Source: Pseudomonas yangonensis (GTDB lineage: Bacteria > Pseudomonadota > Gammaproteobacteria > Pseudomonadales > Pseudomonadaceae). From it: 64,000 bases of DNA. Below are positions 48,658 through 57,105 of the stretch, in pieces. The translations under genes were made by a program, and so were the position numbers. The notes under the pieces are model-generated. The model saw only the letters and a list, made by a program, of their open reading frames with translations, did not search any database and was not told where the DNA came from. Each line of letters opens with the position of its first letter. The stretch's first letter is position 1. Where the stretch lies: assembly GCF_009932725.1 (NCBI RefSeq), contig NZ_BLJU01000002.1, forward strand, positions 186,001 to 250,000, read 5' to 3'.

Positions 48658-50178
48658 TCAGTACTTGCCCGGAATCCCGTACTTGCGCAGGCGCTTGGCG
48701 ATGGCCGTGTGCGAGGTGCCCAGGCGTGCGGCCAGCTGGCGGCTGGAGGGGTGGCTGTCGTAGAGCTTTTCCAGCAGCGCCTTCTCGTATTCGTCCATGG
48801 CCTGTTCCAGGCTGGCGACTTCCCCTGCGACCTTCGGCGCCACTTCGGTGCCGGCAATATCCAGATCGTCCATCTCCACCCAGTTGCTGTCGCAGATTGC
48901 GGCGGCGCGGAAGATCACGTTCTGCAACTGGCGTACGTTGCCCGGCCAGCGCCCGGCCAGCAGCGCCGGGAAGGTGGTCGGCGCCAGGCGGCAGGGCAGG
49001 CGCTGGATCTGTGCGCAGGCCTGGGCCATGAAGTGCTGGGCCAGCAGCAGGATGTCCTGGCCGCGCTCGCGCAGCGGCGGCACTTCCAGATTTAGCACGT
49101 TGAGGCGGTAGAACAGGTCTTCGCGGAAGCTGCCTTCGGCCACCATCTTTTCCAGATCACGGTGGGTGGCGCTGAGGATGCGCACGTCCACCTTCACCTC
49201 GCGGTCGCCACCGACGCGGCGGAAGCTGCCGTCGCTGAGAAAGCGCAGCAACTTGGCCTGCAGATAGGGCGACATTTCGCCGATTTCGTCGAGAAACACC
49301 GTGCCCTGGTTGGCCAGCTCCAGCAGCCCCGGCTTGCCGCCGCGCTGGGCGCCGGTAAAGGCGCCGGGGGCGTAGCCGAACAGTTCGCTCTCGGCCAGGT
49401 TCTCCGGCAGGGCGGCGCAGTTCAGGGCCAGGAAGGGCGCATTGCGGCGCACGCTGACGGTATGACAGGCGCGTGCCACCAGCTCCTTGCCGGTACCGGT
49501 TTCGCCGTGGATCAAGAGCGGCGCGTCCAGCGACGCCACGCGCAGGGCGCGGGCCTTGAGCGCGCGAATCGGCGCCGATTCGCCGAGCAGCGAATCGAAG
49601 CCCTCGGCATGATCATGATGCAGCGCGGCCAGGCGCTGGCCCATGCGGCTCGGGGCGTAAAGAGTGAGCAGGCCACCGGTCAGGCGACCATCCTCGGTGA
49701 TCGGCTGGGCGTCGAGCAGCAGCGGCTGGCCGGCGAAATGCACCTCACGCAGCGGCTGATGGAAACCGGCGGCAAGCAGCGATTGCTGCAGCTCGTCATC
49801 GGCGAACAGCGCAGCGATGCTCAGGCCTTCGGGCGTGCGGCCGCACAAGTCCACCAGCGCCGGGTTGGCCAGCAGCACGGTGGCGCGATCGTCCACTGCC
49901 AGCACCGGGTCGGGCATGGCCGCCAGCAGGGCGTCGAGCTGCAGGCGGCGACGCTGGCCGGGCAGAATGTCCACCACCTCCACGCTCCGCACACCGTGCA
50001 CCTGCAGCAGCGCGCCGCGCAGCTCCTCGAGCACCGCGGCGCTCAGGGTCGGTGCATCGATATAGACGTTTGGCGGTACCATCTCCACCGCATCGAGGTT
50101 CAGATTGCGCCCGCCGAGCAGTGCCAGGACTTCCTGGGTGATGCCGACGCGGTCGATGAAACTGACGTGGATGCGCAT
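48658..50178 (-). CDS. gcsR: TyrR-like sigma54 activator GcsR
   Basis: The 506-residue enhancer-binding protein has an ACT domain (about 1-75), a PAS domain (about 80-185), the AAA+ domain (about 195-435) with Walker A GETGTGKE, the sigma54-contact loop GAFTGA and Walker B GTVFLDEIGEMS, and a C-terminal HTH (RQLAARLGTSHTAIAKRLRKYGI). This TyrR/PhhR architecture is shared by GcsR, the glycine-responsive activator of gcvH2-gcvP2. Its nearness to gcvHPT, the sigma54 promoter and the matching binding sites make GcsR the best name. PhhR is the alternative, but no aromatic-degradation genes are nearby. Confidence 0.85.
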   Translation of the reverse strand: MRIHVSFIDRVGITQEVLALLGGRNLNLDAVEMVPPNVYIDAPTLSAAVLEELRGALLQVHGVRSVEVVDILPGQRRRLQLDALLAAMPDPVLAVDDRATVLLANPALVDLCGRTPEGLSIAALFADDELQQSLLAAGFHQPLREVHFAGQPLLLDAQPITEDGRLTGGLLTLYAPSRMGQRLAALHHDHAEGFDSLLGESAPIRALKARALRVASLDAPLLIHGETGTGKELVARACHTVSVRRNAPFLALNCAALPENLAESELFGYAPGAFTGAQRGGKPGLLELANQGTVFLDEIGEMSPYLQAKLLRFLSDGSFRRVGGDREVKVDVRILSATHRDLEKMVAEGSFREDLFYRLNVLNLEVPPLRERGQDILLLAQHFMAQACAQIQRLPCRLAPTTFPALLAGRWPGNVRQLQNVIFRAAAICDSNWVEMDDLDIAGTEVAPKVAGEVASLEQAMDEYEKALLEKLYDSHPSSRQLAARLGTSHTAIAKRLRKYGIPGKY

Positions 50179-50251
50179 TGATGACAGTCGAAATGGGCGA
50201 ACAGGCGGCGATTATGCCTGCTCTGCCGCGCATGAGGAAAAGGGCAACACC

Positions 50252-50503
50252 GTGAGCACAGAAAAACCGAGCCGCGCCGACTACCACCGCGAGCACCAGG
50301 CACGCGCCGAAGCCGAGGCCCAGCGCCTGCTGGCGCGCAGGGCCGAGCTGCAGGGTCGCTGGCTACCCTGGGTGGCCCAGGAGCTGTACCAGCTCAGCCC
50401 GCCGGAGTTCGCCAATATGGTGCGGCGGGAGTTGCAGCGCCTGGCGCAGCCCGCCACGCTGCAACGCACACCCGTAGGAGCGGCTTCAGCCGCGATGCTG
50501 TGA
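50252..50503 (+). CDS. Small hypothetical protein with REP-derived C-terminus
   Basis: The 83-residue product starts at a GTG preceded by AGGAAAAGG. It is highly charged and helical (REHQARAEAEAQRLLARRAELQGRWLPWVAQELYQLSPPEFANMVRRELQRL), so it may be a small coiled protein. The last residues, VGAASAAML, are encoded by a REP-type sequence (GTAGGAGCGGCTTCAGCCGC), so the reading frame seems to have been extended or ended by repeat insertion. I do not recognise the family. It is divergent from gcsR. Confidence 0.55.
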   Translation: MSTEKPSRADYHREHQARAEAEAQRLLARRAELQGRWLPWVAQELYQLSPPEFANMVRRELQRLAQPATLQRTPVGAASAAML

Positions 50504-50577
50504 GCGTCCCGGATTGCATCTGAACGATGTGCCGGACAAAAGCATCAGGGCGGTTTGGGCAGCGGTAGAAGTTCTAA

Positions 50578-50636
50578 TCGCGGCTGAAGCCCCTCCCACA
50601 AATCTCCCGCATCTGTGGGAGGGGCTTCAGCCGCGA
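50578..50636. repeat. Perfect inverted REP pair
   Basis: Arms of 23 bases begin TCGCGGCTGAAGCCCCTCCC and its complement and are separated by 13 bases. They belong to the same family as 2694-2740. The pair lies just after the endA stop codon and probably also terminates that transcript. Confidence 0.85.
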
Positions 50637-50638
50637 CC

Positions 50639-51337
50639 CTACGCACGCTTGCGCACACAGCTGCTCATATCCACCTTGCCCACATAGGGGTTGCCCCAGC
50701 CCATCACGCAGGCCACCTGCTGGTTGCGCTGCTGCTCCCAGGGTTTGACCGGGTAAGCCTTGCTCCAGGCCTCATAGAGCTGGCGATCCTGCTTCGACAG
50801 GCGCAGCTTGTAGCGGTCGGACATATAGAAGTAGGTGCGTGCGATCATTCCGCGGATCGCCGCGCGCGGCATCACCTTGCGCGCCTTGAAATCCACCACC
50901 GTCTCGCATTGACCGTACTGATGCGGTTTCTGCGGCAGCCAGGCGAAGCTGTAGTTGCTGCGGTCGCCATTCACCTCGCCGATGCTCGGCACCAGGTTGT
51001 GCAGGTCGGCTTCGGCCTTGCGAAACTGCGCATCGTTGGCCGCGCAGTTCTTGCGGCCGCCTTTCTGCCAGCACTGGCGCTGATGGCCGATCACCCAGGC
51101 CGGGACGATATGCTCCCACTCGATGCGCTGGGCGCGACCCGCGTTCTTGCGCGGCGTATAGCCGCAGGAGCGCAGATCGACCCGATTGCCGCTGTACTTG
51201 CAGCCGCAATAGAACTCGGTGGACTGCTTGGCATACAGCGGCCAGGCCAGGCGCTTGGCCTCCGCGAAAGTGGCGGGTGCGGCGTGCAGGGAAAGGGTTG
51301 TGAAACAGCAGAGCAGGGGTAGTAGGTATCGAATCAT
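50639..51337 (-). CDS. endA: Secreted/periplasmic endonuclease I (EndA/Dns)
   Basis: EndA cleaves double-stranded DNA non-specifically outside the cytoplasm. The 232-residue protein has a signal peptide (MIRYLLPLLCCFTTLSLHA) and the beta-beta-alpha-metal motif RIEWEHIVPAW with its catalytic His. DLHNLVPSIGEVNGDRSNY supplies the metal-binding Asn, and there are several paired cysteines. The length fits the family. It ends at a perfect inverted REP pair. Confidence 0.93.
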   Translation of the reverse strand: MIRYLLPLLCCFTTLSLHAAPATFAEAKRLAWPLYAKQSTEFYCGCKYSGNRVDLRSCGYTPRKNAGRAQRIEWEHIVPAWVIGHQRQCWQKGGRKNCAANDAQFRKAEADLHNLVPSIGEVNGDRSNYSFAWLPQKPHQYGQCETVVDFKARKVMPRAAIRGMIARTYFYMSDRYKLRLSKQDRQLYEAWSKAYPVKPWEQQRNQQVACVMGWGNPYVGKVDMSSCVRKRA

Positions 51338-51416
51338 GGGGCGGCAGAGTAGCCGTCACCGCTGTCGATGTGAAGATAGAAAGTTTATGTTTTTCAAAGA
51401 CTTATATGATGGCAAA

Positions 51417-51442
51417 GCGCCCTCCTCGAGCGAGGAGGGCGC
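51417..51442 (-). terminator. Terminator of the symporter gene
   Basis: Arms GCGCCCTCCTC and GAGGAGGGCGC are separated by four bases immediately downstream of the stop codon, followed by TTT on the minus strand. Confidence 0.85.
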
Positions 51443-51448
51443 CAGGCT

Positions 51449-52900
51449 TCAGGCATTGGCCGAGGCGGTGATGGCCTGCACGCTCGCGCCGCGGTCGCGG
51501 CTGAACTGCGGCATCAGCGAGCCGACCAGCATGCCCGCCAGGCTGATCAGCAGACCGGCCAGCTGCGGCGGCCAGAAATCGCCTTCCTGATAGGTCAGCT
51601 CCAGGGCAATCCAGCTCGACAGGCCCAGAGTGATTGCCAGCAGCGCGCCCTGAGTGGTCGCACGCTTCCAGAACAGGCCGGCGAACAGCGGCACTACGGC
51701 GGCCACCAGCGTCACCTTGTAGGCGTTGCCGACCATCTCGTAGATGCTCGCCGTGGAGTGCAGAGCGAATACCGAAGTCGCGATGGTCATCGCCACCACG
51801 CTCACGCGCATGGCCAGCAGGAACTGGCGGTCGCTCATCGCCGGTACGAAGTTCTTCAGGATGTTCTCGGTGAAGGTCACCGAAGGCGCCAGCAGCGTGC
51901 CCGAGGCGGTGGACATGATCGCCGACAGCAGCGCACCGAAGAACATCACCTGAGCGAACAGCGGCGTACGCTCCATGATCAGGTGCGGCAGGATCATCTG
52001 CGCGTCCTCGGCCAGCCACTTCTGCACCATCGCCGGATCGATCAGCGAGGCGGCGTAGGTGAGGAAGATCGGCAGCATGCAGAACGACAGATAGAACACA
52101 GCGCCGGCCATCGAGGCACGTGCGGCGATGCTCTCGGTCTTGGCCGACATCACCCGGGCATACACGTCCTGCTGCGGGATGGAGCCGAGCATCAGGGTCA
52201 CCGCCGCGGCGATGAAGGCGACGATATCCCGTGGTTCGAAGGCATGCATGAAGGTGAACTTGCCCTCCGCTGCGGCATGGCTGATCACCACGTCGGCGCC
52301 GCCGGCCATGTCGCCGATCAGCCACGCCAGGTACACCAGGCCGAGGGCGATGATGATCATCTGCACGAAGTCGGTCAGCGCCACCGACCACATGCCGCCG
52401 AACAGGGTGTAGAGCAGCACGATGGCCGTGCCGATCAGCATGCCCTGGGTGGTGCTGATGGAGCCGTCGGAGAGCACGTTGAACACCACGCCCAGCGCAG
52501 TCAGCTGCGCCGCCACCCAGCCCAGGTAAGAGCCGATGATCACCAGGCTGGTGAAGATCTCCACGTGCGGCCCAAAGCGCTTGCGGAAGAAGTCGCCGAT
52601 GGTCAGCAGGTTCATGCGATACAGCGGACGGGCGAAGATCAGGCCCACCAGCATCAGGCAGCCGAAGGAGCCGAACGGGTCCTCGACGATACCGGCGAAG
52701 CCTTCCTCGATGAAGGTAGCGGGAATGCCCAGCAGCGCTTCGGAGCCGAACCAGGTGGCGAACACCATGGCTGCGACCAGAGGGAAGGACATGCTCCTGC
52801 CGCCGGCGGCAAAATCCTTGGAGTTCTTGACGCGAGTGGATGCATAGAAGCCGACACCGACGGTGAACAGCAGGTAGATCGCAACAAACCAGATCAGCAT
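51449..52900 (-). CDS. Sodium:solute symporter (SSS family)
   Basis: The 483-residue inner-membrane protein has about 13 helices and the SSS features GFYASTRVKNSKDFAAGGRSMSFPLVAAMVFATWFGSEALLG near the start, GGMWSVALTDFVQMIII, and GALLSAIMSTASGTLLAPSVTFTENI. It should import a small organic solute with Na+; the substrate (proline, pantothenate, sugars and others) cannot be read. The ATG at 52898-52900 begins MLIWFVAIYLL. A GTG at 52945 would add 15 hydrophilic residues and is less likely. No clear ribosome-binding site is seen for either. Confidence 0.87.
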   Translation of the reverse strand: MLIWFVAIYLLFTVGVGFYASTRVKNSKDFAAGGRSMSFPLVAAMVFATWFGSEALLGIPATFIEEGFAGIVEDPFGSFGCLMLVGLIFARPLYRMNLLTIGDFFRKRFGPHVEIFTSLVIIGSYLGWVAAQLTALGVVFNVLSDGSISTTQGMLIGTAIVLLYTLFGGMWSVALTDFVQMIIIALGLVYLAWLIGDMAGGADVVISHAAAEGKFTFMHAFEPRDIVAFIAAAVTLMLGSIPQQDVYARVMSAKTESIAARASMAGAVFYLSFCMLPIFLTYAASLIDPAMVQKWLAEDAQMILPHLIMERTPLFAQVMFFGALLSAIMSTASGTLLAPSVTFTENILKNFVPAMSDRQFLLAMRVSVVAMTIATSVFALHSTASIYEMVGNAYKVTLVAAVVPLFAGLFWKRATTQGALLAITLGLSSWIALELTYQEGDFWPPQLAGLLISLAGMLVGSLMPQFSRDRGASVQAITASANA

Positions 52901-53268
52901 TGGATGAATACCAGTGGCTCGCCCGTCGTCCGGCGTCAGCGACACCCGCTAGGCCGCCTGGACAGACAGAATTGTTGTTTTCATGGCGCGTCACGACTGG
53001 CGAGCGACACCCCGCTGGCGTGCGCCGAACCGGGCTCGCGGTCATTGCCGCAACGGGCGAGCAGTCTGCCAAAGCCGTAAAATATGTCAAACGCTTATGG
53101 CGCGTTCGCTGAAAAAAACGACAAGCGATACGAAGCAGAACTAATCAAGCGTCTGATTAATAATGCATTGTCGGGAGGCGGGAGTATCAAGCGTTTCGGA
53201 TATTTTACGGAGAGCCTGTCGGGCTGACTGGTAGCTGATGCCTGCTAGGACAGCTACCGTCGTGGCGA

Positions 53269-53970
53269 CTATTCATCGCGGGCTGGATACCGGAGGCCGT
53301 CTCCCACAGGCTGCAGCGACTGCAGATGTTCCAGCAGCCGCTGCGGGCCACCATACAGGTGCTGCCCGGCGATCACCTGAGGCTCGCCATCGATCCGGGC
53401 CAGCAACTGCGGCACGCCAGCGGCGGGTAATGCCCGCATGGCCTGCTGGGTCAGGGCGACACGGCGCGCGGTGGCTACGGCCAAAGCATGATCGTCTTGC
53501 AGGCAAGCGGCGAACTCATGAGTATCCAGATTCAACCCTGCGCGGTGCGCGACCTCCACCGCAATCCGCGCGACGGCTTCTGCGCGGCAGGTGTCCACGC
53601 CATCGACATAGCGGGCAAGCTGGGCGGCGTGCAGAAAGCGCGGCTCCAGCGCTGCGTCCTCCTCCCCCAGTGCAGTCAGCGCCCGGGTCAGCGGCGTTGA
53701 ATCGAACACCCCATCGGCTGCTTCCAGCACCTGAAGTCGATAAGCCTCGCTGAAGCGCTGCCCGGTGAGCGCGGTGATGCGCTGGTCGTTTTGCCAGGCG
53801 TGTTCGGCAATGGTCGCCATGGGGCGAGGATGCATGAACAGACCTATCGGCATCATGCGCAGCGCGCTGCCATGACGCTCGGCCAATCCTGCCAGCGCGG
53901 GCGCGCTGGCATAGCACCAGCCACAGAGCGGATCGAAGAAGTACTGCAACTCGAGGTTTGGCGAAGTCAT
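53269..53970 (-). CDS. DsbA-family (FrnE-like) thioredoxin-fold protein
   Basis: The 233-residue protein has a thioredoxin fold with an inserted helical domain: YFFDPLCGWCYASAPAL carries the Cys16/Cys19 pair (CGWC), and AAGVPQLLARIDGEPQVIAGQHLYGG holds the cis-Pro strand. No signal peptide is present, so it is a cytosolic DsbA-like oxidoreductase or isomerase of the FrnE/2-hydroxychromene-carboxylate isomerase branch. GGAG precedes tandem ATGs; the second (53970) has the better spacing. Confidence 0.82.
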   Translation of the reverse strand: MTSPNLELQYFFDPLCGWCYASAPALAGLAERHGSALRMMPIGLFMHPRPMATIAEHAWQNDQRITALTGQRFSEAYRLQVLEAADGVFDSTPLTRALTALGEEDAALEPRFLHAAQLARYVDGVDTCRAEAVARIAVEVAHRAGLNLDTHEFAACLQDDHALAVATARRVALTQQAMRALPAAGVPQLLARIDGEPQVIAGQHLYGGPQRLLEHLQSLQPVGDGLRYPARDE

Positions 53971-54212
53971 GGGCATAGTCTCCTGTGCGCCCACTCTATC
54001 GCTGCGTCATGTGCAGATATACCCGTTGGCAGTTACGGCTTTGTTGCGCGAAGCGCGCAAGTCGTGCGTTCAAGGGCGTTCCAGACCAACGATTTGGTGT
54101 CGCTCCCACCAAGGCGGGAGCCCATGCAATTCGCAGGTTCCGGATTGACCAGCACTGTTCCGTGGTCGAGCCGCTATCCCGCATATCCGTTATGACGGCC
54201 TTTTCAGGGGGC

Positions 54213-55349
54213 TTAGTTAAACCTCGGCAAATGTTGATCCTGCTCGCCTTCCTCTGGCAGGGCCTGTTGCGGCTGGCCGGCGACCTTGATGGTCGGCATG
54301 CTCTCGCCCATCAGACGCAGGTCGCGACGCGGCAGGGCGAAGCGCACATCCAGGTCGCGCAGGGCATCAAGCAGTTGCAGATTGATCTCCTGCTGGATGT
54401 CCATGTACTGGTTGTAGTCCGAGCTCTGCACGATATACACCACTTCGAAGGTCAGCTGGCTTTCGTCGAAACCGAGAAAATGCGCGCGGTCGAAGCGGGT
54501 CTTGGGCGTGGCGCGGATGATGTCGCCGACCCGCTCCGACACCTGGCGAACCTTGTCGCTCGGTGTGTCGTAACTGATGCCGAACTTGAAGACGATGCGG
54601 CGGGTATTCATGCGCTTGTAGTTGTGCACGATCTGCTTGAGCAGGTCGGCATTGGCGCACACCACCTGTTCGCCGCTGAGGCTGCGGATGCGTGTGGTCT
54701 TCAGGCCGATATGCTCGATGGTGCCGGCTACCGCGCCGAACACCACGAAATCGCCGATTTCGAAGGGCTTGTCGACGCCGATGGACAGTGAGGCGAAGAC
54801 ATCGCTGAGCACCGTCTGCACCGCCAGCGCCACGGCGATACCGCCGACCCCCAGGCTGGCCACCAGCGCGGTGATGTCCACCCCCAGGTTGGCCAGGATC
54901 GACAACAGCATCACCGACCACACCACGATCAGGATCATGATGCTGATGATGGTGGTCATCACCGGGTTGTAGGCGCCGCTCTTTTTCATCACCAGACTGC
55001 GCGACCACAAGCGCACGCCAGTATCGACCCACAACGCGACCTGCAAGGCCAGGGCAACGAACCAGGTATGACTCAACGCGCTCTGCCAGCTGCCAGGCAG
55101 CTCCGGCAGGCGCAGCGCGAGCAACAGGGAAAAGGCCAGCAGCAACACGCGGCTGGTACGGCCCACCACCACGGCGATGAAGTGCGGCCAACTACCATCC
55201 TGATCCTTCGACCAGGCCATCAACCGCTTGTGCAGCGTGCTGACCACGGCACGCAGTACGCTGTAGATCAGCGCCGTAGCGACGACGACGATCGCCACGT
55301 TGAGCCAGAGCTCACGTTCAAGCCAGATGTTCCACTGTTCCATCGCCAA
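54213..55349 (-). CDS. MscS-family mechanosensitive channel
   Basis: The 378-residue inner-membrane protein has four or five N-terminal helices (about 15-165) and the MscS pore and beta domain: VTALVASLGVGGIAVALAVQTVLSDVFASLSIGVDKPFEIGDFV near residues 165-205, then GTIEHIGLKTTRIRSLSGEQVVCANADLL. It should open on membrane tension to release small solutes. It is a single gene, the last chromosomal gene before the integrated element. Confidence 0.9.
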   Translation of the reverse strand: MAMEQWNIWLERELWLNVAIVVVATALIYSVLRAVVSTLHKRLMAWSKDQDGSWPHFIAVVVGRTSRVLLLAFSLLLALRLPELPGSWQSALSHTWFVALALQVALWVDTGVRLWSRSLVMKKSGAYNPVMTTIISIMILIVVWSVMLLSILANLGVDITALVASLGVGGIAVALAVQTVLSDVFASLSIGVDKPFEIGDFVVFGAVAGTIEHIGLKTTRIRSLSGEQVVCANADLLKQIVHNYKRMNTRRIVFKFGISYDTPSDKVRQVSERVGDIIRATPKTRFDRAHFLGFDESQLTFEVVYIVQSSDYNQYMDIQQEINLQLLDALRDLDVRFALPRRDLRLMGESMPTIKVAGQPQQALPEEGEQDQHLPRFN

Positions 55350-55493
55350 GGGCCTCCAGGAAAGGATGTATAGATTTCTGGTGGCATTGGGGGGCAGAAG
55401 TTCCGGGGAATAATTGGTCTCGGTTGGTTCAGCTGACGCAACCCATGTCTGCGAGAACCCTGGCGGTCAAACCTTTCAAACGCTCAGAAACGA

Positions 55494-55523
55494 AAAAGCC
55501 CCGTCAGTGATGACGGGGCTTTT
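55494..55523 (-). terminator. Original tRNA-Gly terminator, now outside the element
   Basis: Arms AAAAGCCCCGTCA and TGACGGGGCTTTT are separated by GTGA next to the distal att repeat. On the minus strand it would have followed tRNA-Gly before integration. Confidence 0.6.
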
Positions 55524-55534
55524 GCTTGGCTGTC

Positions 55535-55560
55535 TGGAGCGGGTGATGGGAATCGAACCC
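55535..55560. repeat. attachment site, distal copy (26-bp direct repeat of tRNA-Gly 3' end)
   Basis: TGGAGCGGGTGATGGGAATC plus six further bases are identical to 61265-61290, the 3' end of tRNA-Gly(CCC) including CCA. The rest of the tRNA is absent here. It marks the left boundary of the integrated element. Confidence 0.93.
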
Positions 55561-55641
55561 TTTCCGGCCTCTCGCTGTGATCCGCAACGCCCGGCTTTAC
55601 TGGCCTCGTAGCCCAGCCACTACGGCATTTTTACGCTATCT

Positions 55642-55678
55642 CTTGCAATGTCTTCGACACTTTTTCGACACAGCTGCT
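55642..55678. repeat. 37-bp repeat, copy 1, with tandem TTCGACAC arm-type sites
   Basis: It contains TTCGACAC at 55653 and 55664, 11 bases apart. The whole 37-base block matches 56246-56282 at 34 positions. Probable integrase/excisionase arm-binding site next to the left attachment site. Confidence 0.6.
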
Positions 55679-55734
55679 AGACAGGCCTGCAAGCTATGGC
55701 TAGCTTCCAATTTCCAGTCAATGCTAGGTGCTAC

Positions 55735-56190
55735 ATGCTGATACTGATTCGCATGATTCTCGGTCTTGCAGCTCTATCCGCTGGTTTTGTTGTGTTCGGT
55801 GTTATTGGCTCATGCGGGGGAGCAAGGAATTGTGAGGCGGAACTAGGTGAAAGTCTTTTTTGGGCCTTTCTTATTTCACTGCCTTTTGCACTCTCAGCAT
55901 TGATTCTCGCTGGTCGTAATAAAATTCTTTCAGCGGTCTATTTGTTCTGCGTCTTAGTCGTTTCCATTTTTGTCTTTGTTTTGTTTTTCTTTAGAACTAT
56001 TCCTTGGAATCTGATTGGTGTGCTGGCAGATATTGCGAATCCTAGAGAGCTCAGTTACTTGACGCTTCTAGTTGGTGTTCTTCCATCAATACTTGTGCAT
56101 TTGTCTCTACTCTGTATGCTAAGCCTTGTGCCAAAGCATATTAAAATTCTTGCAGGCAAAGGTAAAAGATCATCGCCTTTGGCTAGCTAA
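55735..56190 (+). CDS. Cargo: four-helix membrane protein of unknown function
   Basis: The 151-residue protein is almost entirely hydrophobic, with four predicted membrane helices (about 3-25, 42-60, 68-92 and 108-132), a short CGGARNC loop after the first helix and a basic C-terminal tail (HIKILAGKGKRSSPLAS). I do not recognise the family. Base composition is clearly lower in GC than in neighbours, and it is bracketed by 37-bp direct repeats. This suggests a separately acquired cassette. Start chosen at 55735 (AGGTG upstream); a start at 55696 would add 13 residues. Superinfection exclusion or defence is a guess from position only. Confidence 0.55.
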   Translation: MLILIRMILGLAALSAGFVVFGVIGSCGGARNCEAELGESLFWAFLISLPFALSALILAGRNKILSAVYLFCVLVVSIFVFVLFFFRTIPWNLIGVLADIANPRELSYLTLLVGVLPSILVHLSLLCMLSLVPKHIKILAGKGKRSSPLAS

Positions 56191-56245
56191 TCCAACGCAT
56201 CCAGATTTTTAAGTTCCATAAATAAATCTGTCCCCTTTTTTGAGC

Positions 56246-56282
56246 CTTGCAGTGTTTTCGACACTTTTTCGACACAGCAGCT
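56246..56282. repeat. 37-bp repeat, copy 2, with tandem TTCGACAC arm-type sites
   Basis: TTCGACAC occurs at 56257 and 56268, again 11 bases apart. With copy 1 it brackets the 0.6-kb segment that carries the four-helix protein gene. Confidence 0.6.
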
Positions 56283-56812
56283 TATTGTTGTTTTGGCAAG
56301 AATATCGTTTTCCCTAGAGGCGACACGTCAAGGCCAAAAACAATCCGCCGCAGATACGTCCGGCGATCAATCTTTGCATTGCTTATAGTGGTTGAATAAT
56401 TTTCGTGCGATAAACAAAGTTTTAGTCCTGTAAATTCGATTGGTTCGAGGGCGGTAATGCTTCGTCTGCAGGGTTTGGCTCTATAACTCCCACTCACATG
56501 ACTGCTGAAAAGCCCTGTATGGATTTGGCGTTCGCTGATTACTTCATGTCCTGTTCTGACTAATGCCCATCCTGAAAATGTGAGATATAGGAAGGTGCAA
56601 ATTATTAAGTTCGGAGCGCTCAGCTTGTCGTGTATATTATAGGTGTTACCCTTGAGAGATATGTCAAGATAAACAATGATTCCAGCAATAATTGCTGCAA
56701 TGGAAAATCCGATAAGACTTATTTTAAAGGGGCCATAAAAGGCAAGGTATAGACCTATTACTCCAGCGAATAGCAAGATGGTGAAAATACATTTCACTAA
56801 TCGTTTGCGCAT
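56282..56812 (-). CDS. Cargo: membrane-anchored protein of unknown function
   Basis: The 176-residue protein has three N-terminal hydrophobic segments (about 8-26, 32-50 and 68-86), followed by a soluble, basic C-terminal domain of about 90 residues (SGSYRAKPCRRSITALEPIEF...RRIVFGLDVSPLGKT). I do not recognise it. The gene is AT-rich and overlaps the upstream repressor-like gene by 16 bases, so it should be expressed together with the repressors in the integrated state. Such lysogenic-conversion genes often affect rival phages or the cell envelope, but nothing in the sequence proves this. Confidence 0.55.
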   Translation of the reverse strand: MRKRLVKCIFTILLFAGVIGLYLAFYGPFKISLIGFSIAAIIAGIIVYLDISLKGNTYNIHDKLSAPNLIICTFLYLTFSGWALVRTGHEVISERQIHTGLFSSHVSGSYRAKPCRRSITALEPIEFTGLKLCLSHENYSTTISNAKIDRRTYLRRIVFGLDVSPLGKTIFLPKQQ

Positions 56813-57075
56813 ACAATCTCCAACTGAAATTTATCAAGGAGAAGATGCCCGCTCGCGATCCAGAAGGCATATTGAGAGAACATCTGCACGATGGCCTCGA
56901 TGTCCTGCTCGTTGGCACGCCGCTTGCCATTTCTCAGGTGATACCAGCTACTGCGGTCTGTGCCAGTCCGTTTCTCAAGCTTAGGGGCTGAGAGCTTCTT
57001 TCTGTCCCATACGTCTATCAATCGTTCTCTGATCATTCCTTGGTTACTTGCTCTGATTCCTTTCCGTACGGGCAT
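56797..57075 (-). CDS. Repressor-like DNA-binding protein (copy 2)
   Basis: The 92-residue protein reads LIDVWDRKKLSAPKLEKRTGTDRSSWYHLRNGKRRANEQDIEAIVQMFSQYAFWIASGHLLL, a degenerate lambda-repressor-type HTH. It is clearly paralogous to the gene at 57106-57375: both share GTD..W..L..G..R......I.......QYA.W.ASG. It lies 30 bases downstream of that gene on the same strand. The pair may form two layers of control, or one may be an escape from a helper's immunity. Confidence 0.65.
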   Translation of the reverse strand: MPVRKGIRASNQGMIRERLIDVWDRKKLSAPKLEKRTGTDRSSWYHLRNGKRRANEQDIEAIVQMFSQYAFWIASGHLLLDKFQLEIVCAND

Positions 57076-57105
57076 ACCAGCGCCTAGCTGCTTCCTGGGT
57101 GATCG

